A stretch of DNA of 64,000 nt. It comes from Archangium sp. (GTDB lineage: Bacteria; Myxococcota; Myxococcia; Myxococcales; Myxococcaceae). This document shows, one piece after another, positions 53,504-63,477 of the stretch. The notes beneath the pieces are model-generated. The model searched no databases, was not told the DNA's origin, and was given only the letters and a program-made list of their open reading frames with translations. The number at the start of each line of letters is the position of its first letter. Within the stretch, counting starts at the first letter, position 1. Where the stretch lies: NCBI GenBank assembly GCA_030695565.1, contig JAUYRZ010000082.1:1-64000 (forward strand), read 5' to 3'. A program made the position numbers and the translations under genes.

Positions 53504-54178
53504 GTTTCCGGTGCGTTGGGCGATGTAGATGACGTGCTTGAGCCCACCCTTGCCGGGCCGCTCATGCCGCACCTCGAAGCCCACCTTCTCCAGCCGCTTG
53601 GCGAACGCGGGATCGAACGCCTCGCCCCAGATGGCGAAGATGCCGCCGCTCTTGAGCGCACGCCGCGCGCCGTCGACGGCCTTCGAGCCATAGAGCGGAT
53701 CCTTCTTGTCCGTGCCGGCATCGGGCCCGACGTAGAGATCGATCACGATCGCGTCGAACTTCTCCTCGATCCCGCTGTTCGCGGCGCGGGTGATCGACTT
53801 GTTCACGTCTTCGATGGCCACCGTCACGCGTGGATCTTCCACGGCGCGATCGGTGAGGTGCGCGAGCGGCCCGCGGCACCATTGCTCCACCGCCGGGTTC
53901 AGCTCGGCGACCACCACCTTCGCCCCTTTGGGCAGGCGATCGAGCACGGCGCGCAGCGTGTAGCCCATGCCCAGCCCCCCCACGAGCACCCGGGGTGAAG
54001 CGAAGGTCGCCAGGCGTTTGCAGGCGACCGCACCGAGCGCGACCTCCGAACGATGCGCGGTGCTCGTCATCAACACCCGGCCTGCCACCGTGATGAGGAA
54101 GTCGTGGGCATCGCGCTGCTTGAGGGCCAGGGTGCCCTCTTTCGTCTCGACCGACTCGATGGTGCGCAGCGGCTTCAT
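53501..54178 (-). CDS. Spermidine synthase-like SAM-dependent protein
   Basis: PRVLVGGLGMGYTLRAVLDRLP...VVVAELNPAVEQW...FDAIVIDLYVGPD. Confidence 0.85.
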   Translation of the reverse strand: MKPLRTIESVETKEGTLALKQRDAHDFLITVAGRVLMTSTAHRSEVALGAVACKRLATFASPRVLVGGLGMGYTLRAVLDRLPKGAKVVVAELNPAVEQWCRGPLAHLTDRAVEDPRVTVAIEDVNKSITRAANSGIEEKFDAIVIDLYVGPDAGTDKKDPLYGSKAVDGARRALKSGGIFAIWGEAFDPAFAKRLEKVGFEVRHERPGKGGLKHVIYIAQRTGN

Positions 54179-54210
54179 GCGGCGTGCTTACACCGCCGCG
54201 CACCAGCGGT

Positions 54211-55494
54211 TCAGAGCTTGTTGAGCCAGGGCGAGGTGAAGGCCTCGATGGGCAGCGTGCGGCGGCCCGAGGGAGAGAGCTCCAGCCAGGCGGAGCGGTC
54301 GTGCGGAATGCCGATCACCCGCCCGTCAGGCAGGGCCACCACGCCGAGCACCGAGCGGAACATCGAGGCGCCGGGGTCGAAGGAGAGCAACGCCGGAGCC
54401 CCCGTCTGCGAAAAGCCGATGGCCTGCTCTTGTCCGAACGGCGCCGCGTAGAAGTGCCCATTGGTGGACCACGCCGCGAAGAACCAGGCGTTGGCCGCCT
54501 GCGGGCTCACCCCGGGCAACGGCGCGCCCCAGGTCAGCACGCCGGCTTCGTATCGCAGCGGCATCGCGTTCTGATGCGGGGGCGCCACCGCCTTCTCGAT
54601 GCCGGTCACCACGCCGCCCGCGTTGAAGGCGGGTGCACCCACCACCGAAGGGCGGGGCAGCAACCACACCTCGTCGGCCACGCCGTCACGACCGGGGATG
54701 ACCAGCAGGCCGGGCATGTCGAACGAAGGCCACATCACGATGTCGCCGGTGGGAAAAAGCACCGCACCCTGCGTGCGGCCGCGATCGACGGTCGGAGGAA
54801 TCGGCACGCGCGTGACGGTGCCGGTGGTGGGGTTGAGCCGCGCGATGAAGGTGGCCATGGAGGGCGCCGCGTAGACCTGGCCGTTGAGACCCAGCACGCC
54901 GCCGCGGAACTTGTCGACGCCCGCGAGCCCCGTATCGGACAGGTCGTCGCCGAACGGAGTCGCCGTGCGCGCTACCGGGTCGATGCGCAAGAAACGATGA
55001 GCGTTGCGCGGGAACGCGATGACCTTGCCATCGGGCAGCAGCACGCCGCCTTGCCAACCCTCCTCCACCGCACCGCCCGTGATGGGCCATCGTTCGCTGG
55101 TGTTGGTGGCCGGGTCGATCACCAGCACGCTGCTCTCGTTGAACGGAATGCCCACCACGCGGCCGTCGAGCAGCAACACCCCGCCCGCCCACGCGCGACC
55201 CACCGACATCGGGCTCACCGGCATCCAGCGGCCCGTCACGCTGGCGCTCGTCGGAGGCGCCGAGATGACCGCTTCCACCGCGGCCCAGGTCCAGGGCAGG
55301 CCGCTGTCGACGATCAGCTCACCCGCATCGCGGCGGTGGATCTCGAAGAGCCCCGCATCACCGCCGCCATCGAAGGTCACCACCCCGCTGTCCTCCTCAC
55401 CCGAGTCGGGCAGCGCGGGCGGCACCGGTGGAGAACACGCCATCGTGATGGCGACGAACCCTGAGAGCAGCAGCACTTTTCTCGCGTTGTTCAC
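54211..55494 (-). CDS. Lipoprotein with beta-propeller-like repeats
   Basis: GTG at 55494, lipobox ITMACS; repeated units GGVLLPDGKVIAFP, GAVLFPTGDIVMWP, GVVALPDGRVIGIP. Confidence 0.75.
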   Translation of the reverse strand: MNNARKVLLLSGFVAITMACSPPVPPALPDSGEEDSGVVTFDGGGDAGLFEIHRRDAGELIVDSGLPWTWAAVEAVISAPPTSASVTGRWMPVSPMSVGRAWAGGVLLLDGRVVGIPFNESSVLVIDPATNTSERWPITGGAVEEGWQGGVLLPDGKVIAFPRNAHRFLRIDPVARTATPFGDDLSDTGLAGVDKFRGGVLGLNGQVYAAPSMATFIARLNPTTGTVTRVPIPPTVDRGRTQGAVLFPTGDIVMWPSFDMPGLLVIPGRDGVADEVWLLPRPSVVGAPAFNAGGVVTGIEKAVAPPHQNAMPLRYEAGVLTWGAPLPGVSPQAANAWFFAAWSTNGHFYAAPFGQEQAIGFSQTGAPALLSFDPGASMFRSVLGVVALPDGRVIGIPHDRSAWLELSPSGRRTLPIEAFTSPWLNKL

Positions 55495-55776
55495 CCCGTG
55501 AGGGTTTGCATTCCCCGCGCCGCTACCCAACACCCCGTCGATCGCGGGGCTTCGCAGGGGGCTCGGGTGCAGAAAATGCGAAGTGCGCTCAGCGGAGCGG
55601 GCGGCGCTCGGCCCCCTGGCGAACGCCGACGCGCCGGCTCATCGAGATCAAAGAGCACGGCAGCGAACATGGGGCTTCTACACCGACGGGTTCTCGAATC
55701 TGTGCGGGGCACTTCCCCCGAAAAATGACCACCGCCCACTTCTCGTCTCGCGCTGATCAGCGATAGCGTTTTGGGC

Positions 55777-56589
55777 ATGCGCGCACGCCTCATCGCTTGC
55801 CTTACGGTCCTCGCTTCCTGCAGCCAAGAGGTCGAGACCCCGAAGCCCCTGCTCGAGACCCCCGCCGAGGCTGCACCGGTCGCAGTGTCCCGCACGCCGC
55901 TCTTGCGCCCCGCCAGTGGCATCACCATCGACAACAACGGCAAGCGCTACATCTGGGCGAACAACGTGGGCGTTCAGGAGCTCACCCCCGATGGCTGGAA
56001 CACCATCCTCAGCGCTCAGGCCGTGCAGACGAACACCGTCTTCGACATTCAGGATCTCGCGGTGCTCGATGACAACCGCATCGCGTTGGTCGCGCAGAAC
56101 GAGGGGACCGTGGTGAGCCGTCAGACGGCGCAGGCGCTCAACCGCTTCTGCTACCTGCCCGGAAGTCTGCAGCAGCAAGATCGCACCGCCTGGCAGCTGA
56201 GCCGCGCGCTGGCGTTCGACGCTTCGGAGAATCGGCTCTACGTGCAGCCGCAGACCTTCACCGGCTTCGGCACCGAGGCGACCACTTCGCAGCTGGGCTT
56301 GTTCGACCCGGCGATCTCCGAGCCGCTCGAGTGGCAGTCGTTCTCAGACAAGAACTTCGCTGCGGGCGGCATGGCGGTGGTCTCGCGCCAGGGCACGTAC
56401 CTCGGCGCCGGCTCGAAGTTGTATCGCTACAACGCCGCTGAGAAGCGCTTCGACAAGTGGTGGGAGCTGAGCGGGCTGTCGATCTCCAACATCGAAGGCC
56501 TCGCCGCCGACCGCACCACCAACACCCTCGTGGTGCTCGACGGCGCGAGGCAGGAGCTGGTCGATCTGCGCCTCGACGAGATCCAGTGA
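55777..56589 (+). CDS. Lipoprotein, hypothetical
   Basis: MRARLIACLTVLASCSQ lipobox; repeat-like beta-strand composition. Confidence 0.75.
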   Translation: MRARLIACLTVLASCSQEVETPKPLLETPAEAAPVAVSRTPLLRPASGITIDNNGKRYIWANNVGVQELTPDGWNTILSAQAVQTNTVFDIQDLAVLDDNRIALVAQNEGTVVSRQTAQALNRFCYLPGSLQQQDRTAWQLSRALAFDASENRLYVQPQTFTGFGTEATTSQLGLFDPAISEPLEWQSFSDKNFAAGGMAVVSRQGTYLGAGSKLYRYNAAEKRFDKWWELSGLSISNIEGLAADRTTNTLVVLDGARQELVDLRLDEIQ

Positions 56590-56625
56590 GTTCGGAGCAG
56601 CTCGATTGCCTGGGGTTCGCCTCGG

Positions 56626-56725
56626 GGCGGCCTGACGGAGTCGCTCACGCCGGTCGCTGGGCTCTGGAAGAAGACGCTGGTTGCTGACCGCGAGCGTTCC
56701 CGCGGTCCACTGCACCTTGACGGGC
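56626..56725 (-). pseudogene. Decayed fragment of a paralogue of the adjacent beta-helix lipoprotein gene
   Basis: gtcgctcacgccggtcgctgggctctggaagaagacgctggttgctgaccgcgagcg aligns with gtcgctcacgcccatcgaagggttctggaagaagaggctgttgctcaccgagagcg in 56852-58210, with a 1-nt indel. Two frames give VQWTAGTLAVSN and VFFQSPATGVSD. Confidence 0.7.
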
Positions 56726-56789
56726 TGCGGAAAGCAGAGACCGATCGCGGAAGCGCGATCGAGATCCCGCGGCGGCGTTCCAAACGCGA

Positions 56790-56825
56790 CACCGCGCGCA
56801 GCCGATGATTTGGCTGCGCGCGGTG
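56790..56825. terminator. Strong hairpin between convergent genes (14-bp perfect stem, 8-nt loop; no U tract)
   Basis: CACCGCGCGCAGCC-gatgattt-GGCTGCGCGCGGTG. Confidence 0.6.
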
Positions 56826-56851
56826 CCTGCAACTGCGCTTGGTGCGACTGA

Positions 56852-58210
56852 TCAGTTCTCGGGGTAGGCCGTCCAGCCGGCGGCCCAGTCGACCGTGCCG
56901 ACTGCGCCCACGAAGTTCGCGGTGACGTCGAAGAACCCATCATTCGGAGCCGTCGCGCCGCCCATCAACACGGGCGAATCAGACAGCGGCTTGAACGAAG
57001 GCGCCGTCAGGCTGGTGGCCGCGCCGAGCCTGGGGTCGAGGTCGAAGCGGTTGTTCAGCGAGGGCGCGGCCAGCTCGGTCGGCTCGTTGAACAGGTTGTC
57101 GGTGACGCCGCCATCGGCGCGCTGCGCGCTCACATAGTCGCTCACGCCCATCGAAGGGTTCTGGAAGAAGAGGCTGTTGCTCACCGAGAGCGCCCCCGAA
57201 GTCCACTGCGCCCTGGAAGGATTGCCATCGACCAGCAGGCCCTTGTCGGTGAAGTTCATCACCAGCACGTTGAACAACTTGCCCGCCGTGCCCGCGCGCA
57301 GAATCAGCCCGCGTGAAGGGCCCTCCGAGGCCGCGGTGTCCGGGTTCCGGCCCACCAGGGTGACGTTGTAGAGGGTCGGCGCGCTGCGCGGCATCAGGTC
57401 GGCGTTGCTGGCGTCGTTGTCGGCCTCGATGCCGTGGTTGCCTCGACCGGGGATCTGCGCGGTGATGATGAACTGGCCCTTGCCGCGCCAACCCTTGTCC
57501 CAATCCAGACCGTCGTCATCGCTGCCGGTGATGACGACGTGCTTGAGGTTCACCGTGCCACCGAAGAGCTCCACGCCGTCATCGACGCCGCGGTGCACCT
57601 GCACGAAGTCGATGGTGGTCGCGCTGCCGCACCCGTTCAAGGTGATGCCGTTGAGCTCGTTGTTGGCGGACAGCGGGCGGCCGGCGAACTCCACGCGCAC
57701 GTACTTGAGGGTGCCGCAGTCGTACGTGTCGTCGGTGCCGCCGTACTTGTTGCGCGGCTCGTCGGCGAGGCCTTCGGCGTTGTTCTCGCCGCCCATGGTG
57801 TTGATCACCGCGCGACCGAGGAAAACCAACCCGCCCCAGTCACCCTGGGGGCTGCCGCGCTGGCCGGGCGCCAGGCTGCTGGTGAAGACGATGGGCTCGG
57901 TGGCGGTGCCGCTGGCGATGAGCTTGCCGTCACGCGAGATGATCAACGCCGAAGCGGAGTCGCCCGCGATGACGGTGCCCGGTTCGATTCTGAGCGTGGC
58001 CGCCACGTAGGTCAGCTGCTTGAGCACGTAGAGGTTGTTCTTCGTCCAGGTGGTGTCGGCCGTGATGTCGGCCGTGACGTTCACCACTTCGGTCATTCCA
58101 CCGCCGCCACCACCGGCACCTCCGCCGGTTCCTCCATCAGGAGCGGGGGTCACGGGGCAAGCCAACAACAGACACGACACGACTGCAGACACGATGAGAC
58201 GCATGTTCAT
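56852..58210 (-). CDS. Right-handed beta-helix type surface lipoprotein
   Basis: Lipobox LLLACP, Gly-rich linker, repeated VNLKHVVITGSDDDGLDWDKGWRGKGQFIIT / TLYNVTLVGRN / LFNVLVMNF. ATGA overlap with the TonB receptor stop. Confidence 0.8.
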   Translation of the reverse strand: MNMRLIVSAVVSCLLLACPVTPAPDGGTGGGAGGGGGGMTEVVNVTADITADTTWTKNNLYVLKQLTYVAATLRIEPGTVIAGDSASALIISRDGKLIASGTATEPIVFTSSLAPGQRGSPQGDWGGLVFLGRAVINTMGGENNAEGLADEPRNKYGGTDDTYDCGTLKYVRVEFAGRPLSANNELNGITLNGCGSATTIDFVQVHRGVDDGVELFGGTVNLKHVVITGSDDDGLDWDKGWRGKGQFIITAQIPGRGNHGIEADNDASNADLMPRSAPTLYNVTLVGRNPDTAASEGPSRGLILRAGTAGKLFNVLVMNFTDKGLLVDGNPSRAQWTSGALSVSNSLFFQNPSMGVSDYVSAQRADGGVTDNLFNEPTELAAPSLNNRFDLDPRLGAATSLTAPSFKPLSDSPVLMGGATAPNDGFFDVTANFVGAVGTVDWAAGWTAYPEN

Positions 58211-61110
58211 TTCCTCTCGGGGTTGAAGTTCCACGACAGCGTGCCCATCACCTGCACGCCGGGAGGATTGACGAGCACGTCGATCCCCCCTTGTTGCAGC
58301 CGCACCGCCTGGTTGAGGACGTTGCTGGCCGCGAGCTTGAGCTGGAATCCGGCCCCCAGCTGTTGGGTCACCGTCACATCGAGACGGTGGAAGGCGTGTT
58401 CCACGATGTCCGGCAGGCCCTGAATGCCCACGTCGGAGATGCGCGGTCCGTACACGTTGTAGAAGACGCCGGCTTCGGTGCCCCACTCCGGCCGCGACCA
58501 GGTGAGGAACGCGTTGGCCACGAAGGGTGACTGCCCTTGCAGCGGCCGCTCGTGATTGGTCTGCGGCGAATCAGGTGAGAGCTGAATGCGCGAATAGATG
58601 AGTGAGACGTTGGCGCCCACGCGCAGCGGGCTGAGCACCTTGGCGATGCGGCCCAGCGAGGTGCGCGCTTCGAGCTCCAGGCCCAGCAGCGTGGCGCCCG
58701 GCGTGTTCTCGTAGCCGAGATCTCCGACACCGTTGTTTGCCGCCACGATGATGCGCTCGATGGGCCGCTCGAATTGTTTGCCGAAGGCGGTGGCCGCGAA
58801 GACCTCGTCGGCTCCGGGGAACCATTCCACGCGCGCGTCGGCGTTGTGAATGCGCGTGTTGAGCAGGTTCGGGTTGCCGCTCACGTTGCGGCGGCGAACC
58901 ATGTCGAAGAAGAGGAACGGCGCGAGCTCACGGAAGGTGGGGCGCGCGAGCGTGTACGAGTAGGCGAGGCGCACGTTGAGATCAGCGCGCGGCGCGAGCA
59001 GCACGTTCGCGCTGGGCACCACGTCGGCCACGCTGCGATTGATGGGCGCTCCCAACGGCGCACCACCGGTGGCGAACGGAGAGCCGGCGTTGAGCTGCAG
59101 CGTCGAGCCTTCCACGCGCACACCCGCCACGGCGCGCAGCCACTCCGTCATCTTCCAATCAGCGGAGACGTAGCCGCCGTAGACCGCGAGCGACGCGTGG
59201 TAGCGGTCGTAGGTGAAGGTCGTCTCCTCGAGCGAAATCTGCTGCTCGCCGGTGAGCGGAGGCCCGATGCGCTCGGGCACCAGCAGCTCTTCCGCCGAGG
59301 AGCGCTCCTGCTCGCCGGTCAACCGCGCGAGGTAGCGGAAGCGCCGGCCATCGAAGTCGCGTGCCGAGTACTGGCCGAGGCCGCCCAGCTTGAGGCGCAG
59401 GGTTCGCCACGGAACGGCGAGACTCGCGGTGCCGCCACCCGAATCTTCATGCAGCGTGAGGAAGAAGCGTTCGACGGAGTTCGGCTGAAAACGCACCTGC
59501 TGCGAGCCGTCGTCGTTCACCAGGCTGCGCAGGTCGCGGATGTCGGGCTCGTCACGGTTGACGCGTGAGTAGTTGCCCTGCCACTCCAGCTCGGCGTCAC
59601 CGAGCCCGTTGAGCCGGTGAAAGCCCTTGAGCTGGTTGAAGAAGAGCTGGCGCTGGGTGAACTGCAGGCGGCTGCTGTTCACGTTGGCCATCTGCTGCTG
59701 ATCAAAGCCGGCGCTGGTGGTGGCCGAGGTGTCCGCGTTCCAGAGGTACAGGCCGAGCGCGTTGAGCTCGTTGTCTCGGTTGACCTGCAGGCCCACGTTG
59801 GCCAGCACGCTGGTCGCGCCGCTCACGGTGCCGATGTCGGTGACGCTCGACTCGATGCTGGTGGGCACGCCGTCATCGAGGCGCAGGGTCTCGAGGTTGA
59901 TGCGTTGGTGGCGCTCCTTGCGTGAGATCTGCGCGCCCACGAGGTAGCCGAGGCGAGCCTCTTTCCCCAGGCGGTGCGTATTGCCCAGGGTGGCGCCGAA
60001 GCTGCCCGAGGGCAGACCTGCGACGGTGGCCGGAGTCCACCGCTGCGAGAACGACTCACCGGCGGCCTCCTGCTGCGCGGGGGTGACGCCGGGTGAACCG
60101 ATGCGCGCGGGCACCACCGGCACGTCGCGCGGAATCGCCGCGGGCAGTTGGCGAGACGCATCACCCGCGAGCCCGAAGCTCTCGAGAAAGTTCGTCGTCT
60201 CATTCGGGCGCAGCTGGCCGGTGGTGAGCGTGTCACCCGCCACCTGCGCGCGCAGCTTCACCTCGAGCTTGGTGGGGAAGGAGTTGGTGTCGATGGTGAG
60301 CGAGCCGCCGCCGAAGGTCGCGGGCAGCTCGCTGCTGTAGGTCTTGAGCACGTTCAGGTTCGAGAGCAACGCGACCGGGAAGAGATCGAGCGGCACCGAA
60401 GGCTCATCGGGCTCGGGGCTGGGCATCAGGGTGCCGTTGAGCAGGGTCTGCGCGTACCGGCCGCCGAGCCCGCGCAAGAAGACGTACTTGCCGTCGACCA
60501 CCGTGGCGCTCACCACGCGCTTGACCGCGTCACCTGCGTTGGCATCGGGGGTGCGCGCCATCTCCTGCGCACCCACGGAGTCCTGCGCGACGGCGGACTT
60601 CTTGCGCTCCTGGAGCAGGGCCGACTCGTTGCGCTTGTCGACCTTCGCTTCGACCACCACCTCTTGAATCGCGCGGCTGTCACGTTCGAGCGCGACGTCG
60701 AGGGTCACGGTCTGCCCCGCCTTCACCTCGACGTTGCCGATGCGGCGGCCTTCGTACAGCTCGTAGAAGACGCGCAGGTCGTAGGTGCCGGGGGGCAGCT
60801 TGAGCTTGTAGTTGCCATCGACGTCGGTGAGCGCGCTCTTCTTGCCGCCGGCGACGACCTTGATGGTGGCTTCGATCAACCCTTCGCCGGTGCGCGAGTC
60901 GGTCACCCGGCCGCGAACCCCGACGAACGCTTTCTCGACCTTCTTCTCAACCAGCGGCTCAACCCCCTTCTCACCAGGTGCCTCCCTCTCCCCGAGGGGG
61001 AGAGGGCTGCCAGCATCCAAAGCCGCGCCCGCATCGACCTCACCGGCATCAACGTCCTGCGCCCACGCAGTGAGCGAGAACAGCATCGCGGTCAGGAGAA
61101 TCGTCTTCAC
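58207..61110 (-). CDS. TonB-dependent receptor with carboxypeptidase regulatory-like N-terminal domain
   Basis: [51 protein letters not shown]; plug [48 protein letters not shown]-terminus. Confidence 0.93.
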   Translation of the reverse strand: MKTILLTAMLFSLTAWAQDVDAGEVDAGAALDAGSPLPLGEREAPGEKGVEPLVEKKVEKAFVGVRGRVTDSRTGEGLIEATIKVVAGGKKSALTDVDGNYKLKLPPGTYDLRVFYELYEGRRIGNVEVKAGQTVTLDVALERDSRAIQEVVVEAKVDKRNESALLQERKKSAVAQDSVGAQEMARTPDANAGDAVKRVVSATVVDGKYVFLRGLGGRYAQTLLNGTLMPSPEPDEPSVPLDLFPVALLSNLNVLKTYSSELPATFGGGSLTIDTNSFPTKLEVKLRAQVAGDTLTTGQLRPNETTNFLESFGLAGDASRQLPAAIPRDVPVVPARIGSPGVTPAQQEAAGESFSQRWTPATVAGLPSGSFGATLGNTHRLGKEARLGYLVGAQISRKERHQRINLETLRLDDGVPTSIESSVTDIGTVSGATSVLANVGLQVNRDNELNALGLYLWNADTSATTSAGFDQQQMANVNSSRLQFTQRQLFFNQLKGFHRLNGLGDAELEWQGNYSRVNRDEPDIRDLRSLVNDDGSQQVRFQPNSVERFFLTLHEDSGGGTASLAVPWRTLRLKLGGLGQYSARDFDGRRFRYLARLTGEQERSSAEELLVPERIGPPLTGEQQISLEETTFTYDRYHASLAVYGGYVSADWKMTEWLRAVAGVRVEGSTLQLNAGSPFATGGAPLGAPINRSVADVVPSANVLLAPRADLNVRLAYSYTLARPTFRELAPFLFFDMVRRRNVSGNPNLLNTRIHNADARVEWFPGADEVFAATAFGKQFERPIERIIVAANNGVGDLGYENTPGATLLGLELEARTSLGRIAKVLSPLRVGANVSLIYSRIQLSPDSPQTNHERPLQGQSPFVANAFLTWSRPEWGTEAGVFYNVYGPRISDVGIQGLPDIVEHAFHRLDVTVTQQLGAGFQLKLAASNVLNQAVRLQQGGIDVLVNPPGVQVMGTLSWNFNPERK
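60984..61006. repeat. Palindromic dispersed repeat inside the TonB receptor CDS
   Basis: ccctctccccgagggggagaggg, translated in frame as SPLPLGERE. Confidence 0.8.
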
Positions 61111-61210
61111 GCGGCGCTATGTGCGCCCGGGCCGTGTCTTCCATCGGTCGTCTGCGTCACTTGTCGAACACGGTCGCGTCACGGGCCCGCAACAGTGCAT
61201 AAGCGCCCGC

Positions 61211-61795
61211 ATGTCCGCACTTGATGAAGCCGCGCTCCGCCAGCTGTTCCTCGACGCCCGCACGCACTCCGCCTGGCAGGACCGCCCGGTGAGCGACGAG
61301 ACGCTGCGTCAGCTCTACGACCTCGTGCGCATGGGGCCGACCGCCAACAACTCGACGCCGTTCCGCGTGGTGTTCGTGAAGAGCGCAGAAGCGAAGGGGA
61401 AGCTCAAGCCCGCCCTGAGCCCCGGCAACGTGGACAAGACGATGCACGCGCCGGTCACGGCGATCGTCGCGTTCGACCTCGCCTTCCACGAGCACATGCC
61501 CCGGCTCTTCCCCATGCGAGACCTGAAGCTCGACACCTGGCCCGCCGAAAAGCGCGACCGCATGGCCTTCCTGAACGGAACCTTGCAGGGCGCCTACCTG
61601 ATCATCGCCGCGCGCGCGCTCGGGCTCGATTGCGGACCGATGGCCGGCTTCAACAACGCACAAGTCGACGAGACCTTCTTCGCCGGCAGCAACTGGCGCA
61701 GCAACTTCCTGCTCAACCTGGGTTACGGCGAGGCCTCGAAGCTGCATCCCCGGTTGCCGCGGTTGGACTTCGTCGAGGCCGCACGCATCGAGTGA
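61211..61795 (+). CDS. rutE: Nitroreductase family, malonic semialdehyde reductase RutE-like
   Basis: [45 protein letters not shown]...[16 protein letters not shown]. Confidence 0.88.
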   Translation: MSALDEAALRQLFLDARTHSAWQDRPVSDETLRQLYDLVRMGPTANNSTPFRVVFVKSAEAKGKLKPALSPGNVDKTMHAPVTAIVAFDLAFHEHMPRLFPMRDLKLDTWPAEKRDRMAFLNGTLQGAYLIIAARALGLDCGPMAGFNNAQVDETFFAGSNWRSNFLLNLGYGEASKLHPRLPRLDFVEAARIE

Positions 61796-61898
61796 AGGGC
61801 AACCGGGCTGCGTCGAGCACGCCCCGCGAAGGCGCTGAGCAGCGAAGGTGCACCGGGGAATGACGGCAGCGCGAGCTCGCTCCCGGTTGAGCGTCGCC

Positions 61899-62372
61899 TC
61901 AACGGCTCCCAGCCGAAGCGCCGCCAGCTTCCAACGAAGCCGTGGTCATCGTCTCATCAGCCAGCACCGCCAACGTGCCCACGCCACCACCACGAACCAA
62001 ATCCATCACCTCGAGCGCTGCGCCGTAAGGCAGCTCTGAGTGCGCATCGAAGAACACGACCTTGTCGGGCCGAGCGTTCACCATTCTCACCAGACGCGCA
62101 GCGAGCTCCGCCCGATCGATGACCTCACCATTCACCTTCGTCACGCCCTCCCGATCCACCGTGAGTACGAGCGCAGGCAACGCACCCGGCGGCGGTGGCG
62201 GCGCCTCCTCCTCGACCTTCGGCGGCACGTTGAGCCACAGCTGCTTGGTGAGCAGCGGCGTCACCACCATGAAGATGATCAACAGCACGAGCACCACGTC
62301 GACCAGCGGCGTGATGTTCATCTGCGGCTTGATCCGCTTGCTGCGACCACCACTCTCGAGATCCATGCCCAT
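61899..62372 (-). CDS. exbD: ExbD/TolR biopolymer transport protein (second copy)
   Basis: KPQMNITPLVDVVLVLLIIFMVVTPLL. Confidence 0.92.
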   Translation of the reverse strand: MGMDLESGGRSKRIKPQMNITPLVDVVLVLLIIFMVVTPLLTKQLWLNVPPKVEEEAPPPPPGALPALVLTVDREGVTKVNGEVIDRAELAARLVRMVNARPDKVVFFDAHSELPYGAALEVMDLVRGGGVGTLAVLADETMTTASLEAGGASAGSR

Positions 62373-62375
62373 GCG

Positions 62376-62810
62376 TCACCCCTGCTTGTTCGCGCGATCG
62401 ATGACCTGCAGTGACGCCCCGGGGAAACCCAGCTCCTGGCAGCGTTTGAACATCGCCCTCACCTTCCCGTATGCGAGGCCGGTGTCGGCCTTGAGCACCA
62501 CGCGCGAGTCGGGCTTCGTCGCGTGCAGCACCTTGAGCCGCTCCACCAACACGTCCTCCGGCAGCTCTTCCTTCTCGAAGAACAACTTGCCGTCTTTGGT
62601 CAGCGTGACGGTGGTGGGCTCGAGCGCGCCGTTGCCTTGATCAGGATTGACGATCGACGGCAACGCCACCGTCGCACCGGCCTCCATCTGCGGCGCGACG
62701 ACCATGAAGATGATGAGCAACACCAGCACCACGTCGACCAGCGGCGTGATGTTGATCTCCGGCTTGAGGCCGCCGCGCTTGCGCGAAGACGTTTCGAGCT
62801 CAGCTCCCAT
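62376..62810 (-). CDS. exbD: ExbD/TolR biopolymer transport protein (first copy)
   Basis: KPEINITPLVDVVLVLLIIFMVVAPQM. Confidence 0.92.
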   Translation of the reverse strand: MGAELETSSRKRGGLKPEINITPLVDVVLVLLIIFMVVAPQMEAGATVALPSIVNPDQGNGALEPTTVTLTKDGKLFFEKEELPEDVLVERLKVLHATKPDSRVVLKADTGLAYGKVRAMFKRCQELGFPGASLQVIDRANKQG

Positions 62811-63471
62811 GGGCCTTCCCGTGGCGAGCCTCGAGGAAGTCGAGGAACTCGCCGCGCGCCTGCTCCAGCGCGAGGAGGATCGAGTCGGCCTGAGACGAGA
62901 GCCAGTTGAACGCGAGCACCGCGGGGATGGCGACCACCAGGCCCAGCGCCGTCTCGTAGAGCGCCTCGGAGATGCCCAACGACACGCTGCCCAGCCCGCC
63001 CGAGCCTTCTTTCGCGATGCCCTGGAAGGCGGTGATGATGCCGAACACGGTGCCGAGCAGCCCGACGAAGGGCGCGATGGAGCCCACCGAAGCGATGACG
63101 TTCATGCCGCGGCGCACGTCGGCGGCCAACGCTTCGGTCTTCCGGTTCAGCTCGCGGCGGGTGGCCTCGACCGGTGAGAGCGACGAGGGCTTCTCTTTCG
63201 AAGCCAGATACGTCTTCGCGCCCGCGGCGAGCAGCTTGGCGAGGTGACCGTCGTTCGACTCCGCGCGCTTCACCAGGCCTTCGGTGTCGTCGGCCTCGAG
63301 CAGCGCGCGCGCTTCGGCAGCGAACACCCGAGAGGCCGCGCGGCTGCGCCAGTACGCGAAGAGGCGCTCGAAGAAGATGGCGAGCGCGGCCAGCGCCATG
63401 AGGAGCAAGGTGCTGGCGACTGCGATGGCCGGCGGGCCCATGTGGTTGATGATTTGCGAGATGGAGTCCAT
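62800..63471 (-). CDS. exbB: MotA/TolQ/ExbB proton channel family protein
   Basis: LNRKTEALAADVRRGMNVIASVGSIAPFVGLLGTVFGIITAFQGIA...ISEALYETALGLVVAIPAVLAFN. Confidence 0.93.
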   Translation of the reverse strand: MDSISQIINHMGPPAIAVASTLLLMALAALAIFFERLFAYWRSRAASRVFAAEARALLEADDTEGLVKRAESNDGHLAKLLAAGAKTYLASKEKPSSLSPVEATRRELNRKTEALAADVRRGMNVIASVGSIAPFVGLLGTVFGIITAFQGIAKEGSGGLGSVSLGISEALYETALGLVVAIPAVLAFNWLSSQADSILLALEQARGEFLDFLEARHGKAHGS

Positions 63472-63477
63472 GGCGAT

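Noticed and set aside
54184-55464. 426-aa plus-strand ORF antisense to the beta-propeller lipoprotein
   Set aside because: His/Arg-rich antisense artefact.
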